48,225 nt of DNA from Microcoleus sp. FACHB-831 (GTDB taxonomy: Bacteria > Cyanobacteriota > Cyanobacteriia > Cyanobacteriales > FACHB-T130). Under the pieces are notes generated by a model, which saw nothing but the letters and a program-made list of their open reading frames with translations, searched no databases and was not told the origin of the DNA. The stretch is from assembly GCF_014695585.1 (NCBI RefSeq), contig NZ_JACJON010000066.1:1-48225 (forward strand). The letters are read 5' to 3'. This document shows positions 1 to 9,530 of this stretch, piece after piece. Position 1 is the stretch's first letter; each line of letters opens with the position of its first letter. The translations under genes and the position numbers were made by a program.

Positions 1-3000
1 ACTGCTTATACCGCCGCTAGGGAATACTTAATTGCTAGCCTCGATAGTTTACCTGGTGAGATTTGGCTACAACACTATGAGCTAGCCTTTACTCTGCATA
101 AAGAACTAGCAGATGTTGAGTATTTAAAAGGCAACTTTGCTCGATCAGAAGTATTAATTGAAATTACTTTATCTCAAGCAAAATCTGCCCTTGAGAAAGC
201 TGAAATTTACAATATGCTGATTGTACAATATACCCTGACTGCAAAATATTCAGAGGCTATTCAAGCCGGGCTAAAGGCTCTTAGCTTGCTAGGGATAAAC
301 TTGCCCCAAGAGGACTTGCCCGCAGCAGTTATGGTAGAACTTGCTGAAGCCAAATCAAACTTGGCAAACAAAGAAATTGCTTGTTTGATTAACCAAGACA
401 AAATGAAAGATGGAGATAAAAAAATCGCTTTAAAATTGTTAGGTAATATGGGGCCGTTAACCTTCTTTTCCTCTCAAGAATTATGGAAATTAACGGTAGT
501 TAAAGCAATTAATCTTTCTCTTAAATATGGGTTTGTAGCAGAAGGTTCGTATTGCTACTCTTGCTATGGAATTATATTGAGCGCAATTTTGGGTGATTAT
601 AAATCGGCTTTTGAGTTTGGTAAGCTAGCTATACAACTAAGCGAAACGTCTAATAATTTATCCCAAAATTGTCAAGATAGTGTTATATTTGCCAATTACT
701 TGAGTTGTTGGGTAAAACATATAAAAACTACTAATGCTATTAATAGCGAAGGTTATAAAGTAGGGTTGCAATCCGGAAATTTACAATGGACAGGATACAA
801 CCGTATGTTTCAAACAATGACTTTATTCTATCAGGGAATAAATCTGGAAGATGTTTTATCAGAAATATCAAATTTCATGCTAGTTTGTCAAAAAACTAAA
901 AATCAATGGGCAGCTGATATTATATCGGCGAATAAGCTAGCTGTATTGAGTCTAATAGGGCAAGACGATGAAATTAGCGAAGCCCAACATGTGGAGACTT
1001 TTTATCAACATAAAAGCATGGCAGCTATCTGCGAATATCATGTTTTAAAATCCCAAATTTTGTATATGTATGAAAAACCTAATGAAGCGTTGGAATGGGC
1101 TATTTTATCCTTAGACATAATTAATTACATTATGGGTCACATTTCTAGCTCTCATCATAATTTTTACTATTCACTCATTTTAACTGCGGTATATCCAACA
1201 GCTTCAGAATCACAACAAAAACAATATTTGGAGACATTGGCAGCTAATCAACAACAGATGAAGATTTGGGCGGATAATTGCACTGAAAACTTTCTACATA
1301 AATACCTCTTAGTAGAAGCGGAAATTGCCCGTATTAATGGCAGAGGGGAAGGCGCAATCGACTTGTACGACAAGGCTATTGAGTCAGCAAGAGAAAATGA
1401 GTTTATTCAAAATGAAGCTTTGGCGAATGAACTAGCAGCGAAGTTCTGGTTAATCAAAGGCAAAGAGGATTTTGCCCAAATTTATATGAAGAAAGCTCAC
1501 TATGGATACCAACTTTGGGGAGCTTTGGGTAAAGTGAATGATTTAGAAGAAAAATATCCTCAGTTGCTAAGCAAAACTCCGACTGCGGCTCCTATTAAAG
1601 AAACAGTGAATCATAAGGTGACGCTAAAGAATACTAACTCTAGCTTCACCACCACCAATTCGGCTGTGGCGTTGGATTTAGCTACAGTCATGAAAGCTTC
1701 CCAAGCGATTTCTGGTGAAATTCTTCTTGGAGGGTTGCTGAATAAGCTGATCAAAATAGTGATTGAAAATGCTGGAGCGCAAAAAGGCTTTTTTATTCTC
1801 AATCGAGAAGGTAAATTACTAATAGAAGCGGCAAAAGCAGTTGAGTCTTCAGAAGTAGATGTGAGGCAATCAACGCCAGCTGATTGCAATAGCCAGTTGC
1901 CGATGTCGGTGATTAATTATGTAGCTAGAACACACGAAAATGTTGTATTAAACAATGCTGCTACTGAGGCAACTTTTGCTACTGACTATTACATACAATT
2001 GCATCAGCCCAAATCTGTGTTATGTGCGCCGCTTATCAATCAAGGCAAGCTGATTGGTATTGTTTATCTGGAAAATAATTTGACTACCAGTGCATTTACC
2101 AGCGATCGCATCGAAATATTAAGCATTTTGTGTTCGCAAGCTGCCATTTCTATTGAAAATGCGCTTTTGTATGACAATTTGCAACAAGCTAACGAGCAAT
2201 TAGAAGACTATTCACGCACTCTAGAGGTGAAAGTAGAAGAGCGAACCCAAGAATTAAAAGAGAAAAACGATCAGTTAGAACAAACTCTACAACAGCTAAG
2301 AACAGCTCAAAAGCAGATTATCGCCCAAGAAAAACTTGCTTCGCTGGGTGCATTAACCGCTGGAATTGCCCACGAGATTAGAAATCCTTTAAATTTTGTC
2401 AATAACTTTGCCGCAATTTCTATTGATTTAACCCAAGATCTAGAAGAAGAAATTGAAAATCAATCAGAGCATTTAGAGGCAGAAGCTGTTGAGTATATTA
2501 AAGAAATATTAAGCGATATAAGCCAAAATGTTGCTGAAATCAGTAGGCAGGGTCAAAGAACTCAGAATATTGTTGAAGGTATGCTGATGCACGCCCGCTC
2601 TGATAGTGGTCAACGGCAACTAAGCGATGTTAATACAATATTAGCCGAAGCGGTGCAGTTGGTTTATCACGGTAAGCGTGCTAAGGATGTTACCTTTAAC
2701 ATCACTTTAGAAACTAACTATGACAATACGATAGGCCTTGTAGAAGTTGTCACCCAAGACATTAGTCGGGCTTTTATCAACATCATTAATAATGCTTGTT
2801 ATGCTGTCGCTGACAAAAAAAATGTAATGGGCGAGAATTTTACTCCCAAACTTGCTATTAGCACGCTAAATCGTATTAATATAGTAGAAATCCGTATTCG
2901 AGATAATGGCAAAGGAATAACGGAAGAAATTCGAGAGAAAATTTTTCATCCATTTTTTACCACAAAACCAACGGGAGAAGGAACAGGGTTAGGTTTATCT

Positions 3001-3114
3001 CTAACTCATGACATTATTGTTGGTCAGCACCAAGGACAAATACAACTTGAATCTGAAATCGGTGCATTTACCGAATTTATTATACTTTTGCCTAAAAAGG
3101 CAGTAAGTATCTAA
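1..3114 (+). CDS. Multidomain sensor histidine kinase, C-terminal part (5' end outside window)
   Basis: The frame is open from the first base, so the gene begins upstream; 1037 residues are visible. The first half is helical, TPR-like and rich in Ala, Leu and Tyr. A GAF domain follows at about nt 1670-2160, then a coiled coil, then a HisKA domain with the phospho-acceptor His in AHEIRNPLNF (His codon at 2371), then an HATPase domain with DNGKGI, FFTTKPTGEGTGLGLSL and a C-terminal strand. This order matches the end of the cyanobacterial proteins that join a Ser/Thr kinase, an AAA-type ATPase, a TPR-like region, GAF and a histidine kinase in one chain of about 1800-2000 residues. The kinase and ATPase parts would lie outside the window, so that assignment is inference. 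The receiver-kinase gene 34 bp downstream is probably its partner. The ligand is unknown. Confidence 0.88.
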   Translation, partial: TAYTAAREYLIASLDSLPGEIWLQHYELAFTLHKELADVEYLKGNFARSEVLIEITLSQAKSALEKAEIYNMLIVQYTLTAKYSEAIQAGLKALSLLGINLPQEDLPAAVMVELAEAKSNLANKEIACLINQDKMKDGDKKIALKLLGNMGPLTFFSSQELWKLTVVKAINLSLKYGFVAEGSYCYSCYGIILSAILGDYKSAFEFGKLAIQLSETSNNLSQNCQDSVIFANYLSCWVKHIKTTNAINSEGYKVGLQSGNLQWTGYNRMFQTMTLFYQGINLEDVLSEISNFMLVCQKTKNQWAADIISANKLAVLSLIGQDDEISEAQHVETFYQHKSMAAICEYHVLKSQILYMYEKPNEALEWAILSLDIINYIMGHISSSHHNFYYSLILTAVYPTASESQQKQYLETLAANQQQMKIWADNCTENFLHKYLLVEAEIARINGRGEGAIDLYDKAIESARENEFIQNEALANELAAKFWLIKGKEDFAQIYMKKAHYGYQLWGALGKVNDLEEKYPQLLSKTPTAAPIKETVNHKVTLKNTNSSFTTTNSAVALDLATVMKASQAISGEILLGGLLNKLIKIVIENAGAQKGFFILNREGKLLIEAAKAVESSEVDVRQSTPADCNSQLPMSVINYVARTHENVVLNNAATEATFATDYYIQLHQPKSVLCAPLINQGKLIGIVYLENNLTTSAFTSDRIEILSILCSQAAISIENALLYDNLQQANEQLEDYSRTLEVKVEERTQELKEKNDQLEQTLQQLRTAQKQIIAQEKLASLGALTAGIAHEIRNPLNFVNNFAAISIDLTQDLEEEIENQSEHLEAEAVEYIKEILSDISQNVAEISRQGQRTQNIVEGMLMHARSDSGQRQLSDVNTILAEAVQLVYHGKRAKDVTFNITLETNYDNTIGLVEVVTQDISRAFINIINNACYAVADKKNVMGENFTPKLAISTLNRINIVEIRIRDNGKGITEEIREKIFHPFFTTKPTGEGTGLGLSLTHDIIVGQHQGQIQLESEIGAFTEFIILLPKKAVSI

Positions 3115-3148
3115 AAAAGAGCGAACTAACAAAATCAAGGGTTTAAAT

Positions 3149-4399
3149 ATGACAGCTAAAATTCTCGTGGTGGATGATGAATTACCGATAGAACGCTTGA
3201 TTTGCCAGCAATTCCGAAAAAAAATTCGCGCCAAAGAGCTAGAATTTGTTTTTGCCCATAATGGAGTTGAAGCGTTAGATAAACTGCAAAATAACCCGCA
3301 GATAGATATGGTGCTGACCGATATTAATATGCCCGAGATGGATGGGCTAACTTTGCTAGAAAAGCTGAAAGAAATTGAGCCGAGCCTCAAAACTGTGGTG
3401 GTGTCAGCCTACAGCGATATGGCAAATATTAGAAAGGCTATGAACCATGATGCCTTTGACTTTTTGACTAAACCAATAGATTTTCAAGATTTAGAAGTTA
3501 CTATCAATCGCACTCTAGGGTATGTGCAAGAACTGAAAGAAACCCAGCGCCAGTTCCAACAGGTACAGACACGACTGATTCAGAAAGAAAAAATGTCAGC
3601 GCTGGGTCAGTTAGTGGCGGGTGTGGCTCATGAAATTAACAACCCAGTGGGTTTTATTGCAGGCAATTTAACCCATGCCCAATCTTATATCAACGATATA
3701 CTGAACTTGTTGCATTTATATCAGCAGCACTATCCAAACCCGGTGTCCGATATCCAAGAAGAGATAGAGCAGATTGACCTAGATTACTTGGTGGAAGACC
3801 TCCCTCAGCTAATTTCCTCCATGAAAGTCGGAGTTGAACGTATTAACCAGATTAGTGTTTCCTTAAGAAATTTTTCTCGTTCAGATACATCCTCTAAGGT
3901 GTTAGCCAACATTCATGAAGGGATAGAGAGTACCTTATTGATTTTACGGCATCGCCTGAAAGCGAGCGCCGCTCGCCCCGCTATAGAGGTGGTTAAAGAT
4001 TATGGTGACTTGCCTCAAGTGGAGTGCTACCCTGGCCCGCTCAACCAAGTTTTTATGAATATCTTGGCTAATGCTATTGATGCTTTGGAAGAGGCAATGC
4101 TTAAAGAAAAAACAGAGCGATCGCCTACTATCAAAATTTGTACTGAAGTGCTTGAAGGCGACTTTGTAGAAATTCGTATTGCAGACAATGGCGTTGGCAT
4201 GACGGAAGATGTCCAGAAGCAGCTATTCGAGCCTATGTTTACTACCAAAGCGACAAACAAAGGCACTGGATTGGGATTGTCTATCAGCCGTCAGATAATG
4301 GTGGAAAAACATAAAGGTCAATTGACTTGCTCTTCCAAACTAGGATGGGGAACAGAGTTCATCATTAAGATGCCAATACGGCAGATAAAAAAAGTGTAG
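3149..4399 (+). CDS. Response regulator receiver-histidine kinase hybrid (REC-HisKA-HATPase)
   Basis: A 416-residue soluble signalling protein with the receiver at the N-terminus. The acidic pair D9/D10, phospho-acceptor D58 in LTDINMPEMDG and the conserved Lys in LTKPID are present. A short coiled coil (about 120-150) leads to a HisKA domain with H161 in [12 protein letters not shown] and an HATPase domain with ADNGVGM and TNKGTGLGLS. No membrane segment is seen. The receiver presumably accepts phosphate from another kinase and tunes the attached kinase. The preceding gene ends 34 bp upstream on the same strand, so a shared transcript and phosphorelay are likely (inference). The kinase core is closely similar in motifs to that of the 2116-residue kinase at 10660-17010, including the SLRNFSR and HEGI(E/D)STLLIL segments, so the two belong to one subfamily. 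Confidence 0.9.
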   Translation: MTAKILVVDDELPIERLICQQFRKKIRAKELEFVFAHNGVEALDKLQNNPQIDMVLTDINMPEMDGLTLLEKLKEIEPSLKTVVVSAYSDMANIRKAMNHDAFDFLTKPIDFQDLEVTINRTLGYVQELKETQRQFQQVQTRLIQKEKMSALGQLVAGVAHEINNPVGFIAGNLTHAQSYINDILNLLHLYQQHYPNPVSDIQEEIEQIDLDYLVEDLPQLISSMKVGVERINQISVSLRNFSRSDTSSKVLANIHEGIESTLLILRHRLKASAARPAIEVVKDYGDLPQVECYPGPLNQVFMNILANAIDALEEAMLKEKTERSPTIKICTEVLEGDFVEIRIADNGVGMTEDVQKQLFEPMFTTKATNKGTGLGLSISRQIMVEKHKGQLTCSSKLGWGTEFIIKMPIRQIKKV

Positions 4400-4689
4400 C
4401 GATCGCAAATCCCCTGCTTCCAAGCTGGGTCTGGGAAGTTAAAAAATTATAGGGAAATAGCCAGACTCTGCTTCACGCCAAAATAACAGTATAGTCAAAC
4501 TAAATCAAGCATTAAATTGAGGAAAAACACTAAATAATGAAGGTAACTATTATTAAAAAATAAGTATTGTAGCCCGCTAGTAAATCAGCTTATATAGCTA
4601 GTTTTGTCTATTCAATTAGATTGCTTATTAGAAAAATAGTGGATAGATTTATCTCCTGGAACGATAATAGTTGGGTATAAACTTTATGG

Positions 4690-4780
4690 CTTAACCTCTA
4701 CCCCAAACCTTCTCCTACTACAAGAAAAGCTAAGAATTATTCTCCCTTCCTCTGTAGGAAAGGGAGTTTGGGGTTAAGTT
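4690..4780. repeat. Dispersed palindromic intergenic repeat
   Basis: The 511-bp gap between 4400 and 4910 has no gene. It contains an imperfect palindrome. The outer arms are CCCCAAAC near 4701-4708 and GTTTGGGG at 4766-4773, and an inner hairpin pairs CTCCCTTCCT with AGGAAAGGGAG. The sequence style, with CCCCAAAC arms and a GTAGGAAAGGG core, is like dispersed intergenic repeats common in filamentous cyanobacteria (general knowledge, not searched). It could help end transcription between the convergent genes on either side. Confidence 0.6.
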
Positions 4781-4910
4781 TGCCTTAGCTGAGAAGTATT
4801 GGGTGGCTTAAGTAAGTTTTTTCTCCCATAGGAGGGGTGGATGTAGGAAGAGAATAAAACTAATTAACGTAAAGTACCAACAATCTCACAAACTTAGCGA
4901 TTGCAGTGAT

Positions 4911-6842
4911 TTAGAGATTATCAATTAGCACTGGCTCGACTGGTTCGGCTAGTTCAAAGCCGAAAATCCGGGAATAGAAGTAAAGCTCTGCTTCAAGTGC
5001 GCGTTTGATGTTTTCGGCACGCCGGAAGCCGTGTCCTTCACCCTCGAAGGGAACATAAGCAACTGGTAGACCTTTAGCGCGGATAGCTTCTACCATTGTT
5101 TCTGCTTGGTTAGGGGGGACAACCTTATCCTCTAATCCTTGAAAGAAGATCGCCGGACAAGAGAGGCGATCGCTAAAATGAATTGGCGATCGCTCTAGGT
5201 AGCGATCGCGCTGTTGCGGATAAGGGCCAATCAGTGAATCTAAGTAGCGCGACTCAAACTTGTGGGTATCCTGCGCTAATGCTTCTAAGTCACTCACACC
5301 GTAATAACTCGCACCAGCTTTAAAAGTGTTCCGGAACGTCAGCGCACAGAGAGTCGTGTAGCCTCCAGCACTTCCACCAGCAATCGTCAGGCGATCGCCA
5401 TCTACTAAGCCCTTGTCTGCCAAATATTTAGCGCCGTTCACGCAATCATCAACATCGGCAATTCCCCATTCGCCCTCTAGTTGCTTTCTATACTCCCGCC
5501 CGTATCCCGTACTGCCTCGGTAATTAACATCCAAAAACCCAAATCCTCGGCTAGTCCAATACTGGATGCTCAGGTTAAAAGTGCTGGAAGCTGCTGCTGT
5601 GGGGCCACCGTGACTTTTTACTAGGAGGGGAGGCAGATCTCCATCTGGTGCTTTGTAGTCGTGGTTTTGGGGAGGGTAGAAGAAAGCGTAGGCAGTGTAT
5701 CCGTTTGTTGTTGGGAAAGCGATCGCTTGTGGTTCTGATAAATAACCTGTATCAATCGCAACATTGCTTGAGCGACGCACGGTAGTTAGTTGTTGGCTGG
5801 CTAAGTCCAGCAGAACGATTGAGTTTGCTTCTGTGGGAGAACCAGCGCCAAACAGGACTCGACCAGCATCTGCCTTTATGGAGGAAATGGAGGTGTAAGG
5901 TGTATCAATCTTTTCTAGTTTGCCCGTCTCTGTGTTGAGGCTAACTAGATGCCAAGTTCCCTCTTGGGTGTAAGTACAGGCGATCCGATTTGCTGAATCA
6001 AAGGCATAAGTAGACATCCCAAAAACCCATTGGGGTCTGCCAAACTCAGCTTCCATCTCGATAACTGGCTGAACGCTTCCATTGTGCCAGCGGTAGAGAT
6101 TCCACCAGCCAGTACGGTCAGAGACGAAGTATAAAATGCCATCAGGCGACCACTCAGGCTGGAAGATAGATTCATCTATACTCCCGGCTACTCTTTCGCT
6201 GCTAACAATTGAGCCATCAGCCGCTAACTCAGCTACCCATAATTCCGTACCGTCCCAAGGCATATTGGGATGATTCCAGGCGATCCATGCTAGACGCGAA
6301 CCATCGGGACTGAGGCGGGGGGAGGCGTAAAAGTCGTTACCGATGACTAGCACTTGGGCATCTTCATCGCGATCTAGTGGGATAGTGGCTAGAGTATTTA
6401 TCGGTTCGCGACCGCCAACGGTGAGATCTTCGCAGACGCAGATGAGGCGGTTGCGTTGGCGATCGCAGATAGCGTCAGCGTAGCGGCGACTTGATTCCGG
6501 CGTGAGGGGTTGCGGTTGGGAACCTGGGGTCTGACGGTAGAGGCGCCCATCGGCAAAGTTAGAGAAGTAGACAGTACCATCAGCAACGAGGAAAGCACCG
6601 CCGCCGTACTCGTGGACGCGCGATCGCGCATTGAAAGGAGGCGGGGTGACATCAATTGTTTGTCCGTCGGGGGTGCGTCGAACAATGACATTGCGACCGC
6701 CTTCAGAGGGACGCAACTCGATCCAGTAGATATCGTCGCCATCGATAGCAATTTCGCCTAGTCCAATGGTGCTGGAAACAATAAGGTCAGACGTGATGGG
6801 CGATTTCCAAGAACCATAGGGTGAGAATTGTGGTTCTGTCAT
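4911..6842 (-). CDS. S9 family prolyl oligopeptidase / acylaminoacyl-peptidase-like serine peptidase
   Basis: 643 residues with no obvious signal peptide. The N-terminal part (about 1-370) has repeated [15 protein letters not shown]-type beta-propeller blades. The C-terminal part is an alpha/beta hydrolase carrying GGSAGGY, with nucleophile S491; D572 in GLEDKVVPP and H604 in GEGHGF complete the triad. The HGGP oxyanion segment near 414-417 and [13 protein letters not shown] are typical of S9C/dipeptidyl-aminopeptidase-like enzymes. It should hydrolyse short peptides in the cytoplasm; the exact substrate cannot be told. The ATG at 6842 is followed upstream by the left copy of a 132-bp direct repeat beginning 11 bp before the start codon, so its own promoter region has been duplicated or displaced relative to the permease gene it once followed. 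Confidence 0.92.
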   Translation of the reverse strand: MTEPQFSPYGSWKSPITSDLIVSSTIGLGEIAIDGDDIYWIELRPSEGGRNVIVRRTPDGQTIDVTPPPFNARSRVHEYGGGAFLVADGTVYFSNFADGRLYRQTPGSQPQPLTPESSRRYADAICDRQRNRLICVCEDLTVGGREPINTLATIPLDRDEDAQVLVIGNDFYASPRLSPDGSRLAWIAWNHPNMPWDGTELWVAELAADGSIVSSERVAGSIDESIFQPEWSPDGILYFVSDRTGWWNLYRWHNGSVQPVIEMEAEFGRPQWVFGMSTYAFDSANRIACTYTQEGTWHLVSLNTETGKLEKIDTPYTSISSIKADAGRVLFGAGSPTEANSIVLLDLASQQLTTVRRSSNVAIDTGYLSEPQAIAFPTTNGYTAYAFFYPPQNHDYKAPDGDLPPLLVKSHGGPTAAASSTFNLSIQYWTSRGFGFLDVNYRGSTGYGREYRKQLEGEWGIADVDDCVNGAKYLADKGLVDGDRLTIAGGSAGGYTTLCALTFRNTFKAGASYYGVSDLEALAQDTHKFESRYLDSLIGPYPQQRDRYLERSPIHFSDRLSCPAIFFQGLEDKVVPPNQAETMVEAIRAKGLPVAYVPFEGEGHGFRRAENIKRALEAELYFYSRIFGFELAEPVEPVLIDNL

Positions 6843-6853
6843 GCGGTTTTGCC

Positions 6854-6985
6854 TCCGGGGTTAAAGCATAGAAGTCATCTTAGCCAAAGGTGGAAGCCGG
6901 GGGAAGCAGCGATCGCGCGTTGCAGTTCGGGGATATAGTTATTAGTTGAAAATAGTCATAGCGATCGCTCTTTTCCCCCAATTGC
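6854..6985. repeat. 132-bp direct repeat, left copy
   Basis: Copy 1 of a direct repeat whose second copy is at 7365-7496. I count 4 mismatches in 132 positions: one near 6871 and three adjacent at about 6918-6920. The last 30 bp (6956-6985) match the final nine codons and stop of the EamA permease gene at 7467, so this copy carries an orphaned gene tail. It abuts the start of the peptidase gene. Confidence 0.95.
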
Positions 6986-7058
6986 CAAAAGACTCATCCA
7001 TGAAGCTTGGTTTTAAAATAGAGATAGGATACCCTATACTCAATTAAAAGTAAGCAAA

Positions 7059-7343
7059 ATGTCGTCACAATTAAATTTTGAAACTCTTAAGTATTTTATG
7101 GAATGTTATTTCCATGTTGGTACTAATTCTGAAGAGTTAGAAAATATTGTAATTACGTTTAAGAGCGCAGAAAGTCAAAATAGTATTAAAAAACTTGTAG
7201 ATGAAATAAACTCAATTAGAGCTTCAGATAATTGGAGTTTATTTCAAAAGATTGTAAAAAAGCATGGGCAAAGAAGGCTAAATAGCCAAAGACTTAAAAA
7301 CATGACAGAAATCATAGTGAGAAATTTGTCTAATGATGTGTAA
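7059..7343 (+). CDS. Small orphan protein resembling CDI immunity proteins (CdiI_2-like)
   Basis: 94 residues, no membrane segment or signal peptide. The N-terminus runs LKYFMECYFHVGTNSEELE; the aromatic YFM-x-CYFH motif, followed by an acidic stretch and two helices with regular hydrophobic spacing, resembles small contact-dependent-inhibition immunity proteins of the CdiI_2 type. That is recognition by motif only and is uncertain. The gene is visibly richer in A/T than its neighbours. It runs opposite to both flanking genes and lies alone in a 379-bp insert between two copies of a 132-bp direct repeat, which suggests horizontal acquisition. No toxin gene is adjacent. A weak GTAAG ribosome-binding site lies ahead of the ATG, and a short inverted repeat (ATAGG/CCTAT) sits at 7024-7037. 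It could also be an unrelated small hypothetical protein. Confidence 0.6.
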   Translation: MSSQLNFETLKYFMECYFHVGTNSEELENIVITFKSAESQNSIKKLVDEINSIRASDNWSLFQKIVKKHGQRRLNSQRLKNMTEIIVRNLSNDV

Positions 7344-7364
7344 TAATTTCCGAGCGTGAGTAAA

Positions 7365-7496
7365 TCCGGGGTTAAAGCATAAAAGTCATCTTAGCCAAAG
7401 GTGGAAGCCGGGGGAAGCAGCGATCGCGTAGTGCAGTTCGGGGATATAGTTATTAGTTGAAAATAGTCATAGCGATCGCTCTTTTCCCCCAATTGC
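7365..7496. repeat. 132-bp direct repeat, right copy
   Basis: Copy 2 of the repeat at 6854-6985, offset 511 bp, about 97 % identical. Positions 7467-7496 are the true 3' end of the EamA permease gene, so this is the ancestral join on the permease side. The unique insert between the copies is 6986-7364. Confidence 0.95.
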
Positions 7497-8387
7497 AGCA
7501 ACTGCGACACCTCCCAACAACACAGCCGCACCAATCATTACCATAGTTCCCGGTAATTCCCCGAACACAAAGTATCCAAGAATACTTGACACTACTGGCT
7601 CGAACAAAGTAGCGAGGGCTACCAGAGTAGGCGAAATCCAACGCACAGCCCAGTTAAAGCTAGTGTGTCCCACCAGTTGCGGGAACAAAGCCATTAACAA
7701 AATATACACGTAGACTGCGTTAGGATAGCCAGCGTAACTAGATTTGAACGCTAAAGGCAAAGGCAAAAGTACAACAGCCGCCACGCTGTACGCCACAGCT
7801 GCATAAGCGCCAATCCCCAATCCGCGCCGCTGTGCTTCGCGCCCGAATAGGAAGTATAAACTTATACTCCAAGAACCCATCAAGGCCAGCAAGTCACCCA
7901 ATAGGGGGTTACTGCTTTGTGAAACCGCGCCAGTATCAGCCAAACCAATAGCCATCGCACCCACAAGCGCCACGCCAATCCCCAAAACAGTAAGCCGGGT
8001 TGGTTTTTCCCCAAAGCACAGCCAAGACAGAAACGTTACCCAGACGGGACTTGTTGTCACCAAAGTAGTAGAGGCGGCGATTGAAGTGTAAGACAGCGAG
8101 GTAATCCAGGTTGCGAAGTGCAAAGCCAGGAAAACCCCAGCCGCCACTGAGTACAACAAAGTGAGGGGAGTTAGCTGGGTTTCCCGGAGGCGCTTCCAAG
8201 CCGGAAGTAGAATTATTGCAGCTATTGTAAGGCGAGAAGCGGCTAGAACCAAGCTAAATCCAACACCGCGCACGCCAGCAGCGTCGATGGCGAGACGGAT
8301 AAAAATTGCCGCTGTCGAAATAGCCAAAACACCGACAACCAAAATCAGTCTTACCTGGAAAAGATGCGGTGGCGCGTGTAGCTTCAT
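7467..8387 (-). CDS. EamA/DMT-superfamily permease
   Basis: About 306 residues from the ATG at 8387, which has AGGTG about 9 nt upstream; a GTG at 8399 has no ribosome-binding site. Ten hydrophobic segments fall into two EamA repeats (first about 20-145, second about 160-300). Family features include the Ala/Gly-rich ends of helices, ASTTLVTTSPVW in helix 3-4 and FEPVVSSILGYFVFGE in the second repeat. Such inner-membrane carriers export or exchange small metabolites such as amino acids or purines; the substrate cannot be inferred. The last nine codons and stop lie in a 132-bp direct repeat, and an orphan copy of this tail sits 511 bp further on. The lipoprotein gene is transcribed divergently from 8435. 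Confidence 0.9.
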   Translation of the reverse strand: MKLHAPPHLFQVRLILVVGVLAISTAAIFIRLAIDAAGVRGVGFSLVLAASRLTIAAIILLPAWKRLRETQLTPLTLLYSVAAGVFLALHFATWITSLSYTSIAASTTLVTTSPVWVTFLSWLCFGEKPTRLTVLGIGVALVGAMAIGLADTGAVSQSSNPLLGDLLALMGSWSISLYFLFGREAQRRGLGIGAYAAVAYSVAAVVLLPLPLAFKSSYAGYPNAVYVYILLMALFPQLVGHTSFNWAVRWISPTLVALATLFEPVVSSILGYFVFGELPGTMVMIGAAVLLGGVAVAAIGGKERSL

Positions 8388-8434
8388 TGCACAATGCACC
8401 TAGTAAATGATTTTTAAATTAAAAAGGAAATGAT

Positions 8435-9034
8435 ATGAAGCGATCGCTACTTGTTGCAGCAATAATATACACGCTTACGGGATGTCAAACTTCAAACCCA
8501 CCAGAGGCGATCGCGCCAACTCCTCAAGCTAGTCCCGCAATAGCAAACAACTCTCCAATTTCCACTCAGGAATTAGCTACAGTTCCCTCATCCCAAACTT
8601 GTAATATTTCAGCTTACGTTATCGACAAAGATCCCCAAGGGCTGAACGTGCGTATGAATGCTAGTTCCAGGTCTAAAATCCTTACAAAATTGCCCACCAA
8701 TACCGATGCTGCATTTGTTGATATAGTTGCTTCACAAGGCGATTGGGTTCAAATTGACAAAGCTGAAAGTGCGCGGCGAGATTTTGAATTTCACGGAAAG
8801 GGATGGCTTTACACCCAACTGTTAGGAACTAGCACCAGGGGATATGGCACTAAAGGCGTCAATGTTTACCAAGAAGCTAGTGAAAAAAGCAAGGTTGTGG
8901 GTCGAATTCCAGATCAAAAGGAAGTTAAACTTTTAAGCTGTAGGGGTTCTTATGCCAAAATTCAATATGAAAATATTACAGGTTGGCTAGCACGGGAGGC
9001 TCAGTGTCCCAATCCTTTGACCACTTGCCCTTAA
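8435..9034 (+). CDS. SH3-domain lipoprotein
   Basis: 199 residues. The N-terminus is a lipoprotein signal: Lys-Arg, a hydrophobic stretch and the lipobox LTGC with Cys17. A Pro/Ala/Ser-rich linker (about 20-50) follows. Two bacterial SH3-like units come next: one around GLNVRMNASSRSKILTKLP, the other around GVNVYQEASEKSKVVGRIP, each ending in a GWL segment (KGWLYTQL and TGWLAREA). Cysteines in TCNIS, LLSCRG, AQCPN and TTCP could form disulfides outside the cytoplasm. SH3_3 domains usually bind peptidoglycan or other envelope parts. Start choice is supported by AGGA 7 nt before the ATG. The gene is divergent from the permease with about 47 bp between the starts, so the two promoters must overlap. 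Confidence 0.88.
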   Translation: MKRSLLVAAIIYTLTGCQTSNPPEAIAPTPQASPAIANNSPISTQELATVPSSQTCNISAYVIDKDPQGLNVRMNASSRSKILTKLPTNTDAAFVDIVASQGDWVQIDKAESARRDFEFHGKGWLYTQLLGTSTRGYGTKGVNVYQEASEKSKVVGRIPDQKEVKLLSCRGSYAKIQYENITGWLAREAQCPNPLTTCP

Positions 9035-9137
9035 AAAGTAAAAACGCCAAAGAAAGAAAAACTCTTGTCCCAGCGCGTTGGCGAGCTTCAAGACATAAAA
9101 GCGAGTGAGTATACGCAAATTAAAATTATAACAACTT

Positions 9138-9500
9138 ATGAACCTTAATATCATTGGCGATAAATTACAAATGGAATGGGAATTATTCGAGCAATTCTTT
9201 GCTTTTCAATTTAAAAGAAACTTTTTAATTCCCCTCGAACATATTGAACTAGCTACAATAGAGGAACCCCAAAGTAGTTGGTCAGAGATACGCGCACCTG
9301 GAACCTTTATTCCAGGTTTGATAAAAGCAGGAACTTATTACACCAGCAGAGGGAAAGAATTCTGGTATGTAACTAAGCAGCAAGATTATTTGACTTTAGA
9401 GCTGAAGAATGAAGACTATAACAAAATCATCCTCACAATTGACCAGAGCGAAGCTTGGGTAGAACGTATTAATCAAAGTAAGTCTGCACGCAGCAGTTGA
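9138..9500 (+). CDS. Small protein of unknown function, PH-like beta fold
   Basis: 120 residues, soluble, no signal peptide. After a helical start (ELFEQFFAFQF) come alternating hydrophobic strands: IPLEHIELATI, GTFIPGLIKAGTYY, KEFWYVTKQQDYLTLEL and KIILTI, ending in a helix SEAWVERINQS. The pattern of a sheet capped by a C-terminal helix, with the phrase GTYYTSRGKEFWYV, resembles bacterial PH-like proteins. This is pattern recognition only. It begins 103 bp after the lipoprotein gene on the same strand and could share its transcript. The next gene (9531) is convergent. Confidence 0.7.
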   Translation: MNLNIIGDKLQMEWELFEQFFAFQFKRNFLIPLEHIELATIEEPQSSWSEIRAPGTFIPGLIKAGTYYTSRGKEFWYVTKQQDYLTLELKNEDYNKIILTIDQSEAWVERINQSKSARSS

Positions 9501-9530
9501 AGGAAAATTGTGAGTAAAAGGGTGCTACTC

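Noticed and set aside
7059-7343. Repeat-flanked insert taken as an insertion sequence
   Set aside because: There is no transposase, no terminal inverted repeats, and the 132-bp duplication is far longer than a target-site duplication.
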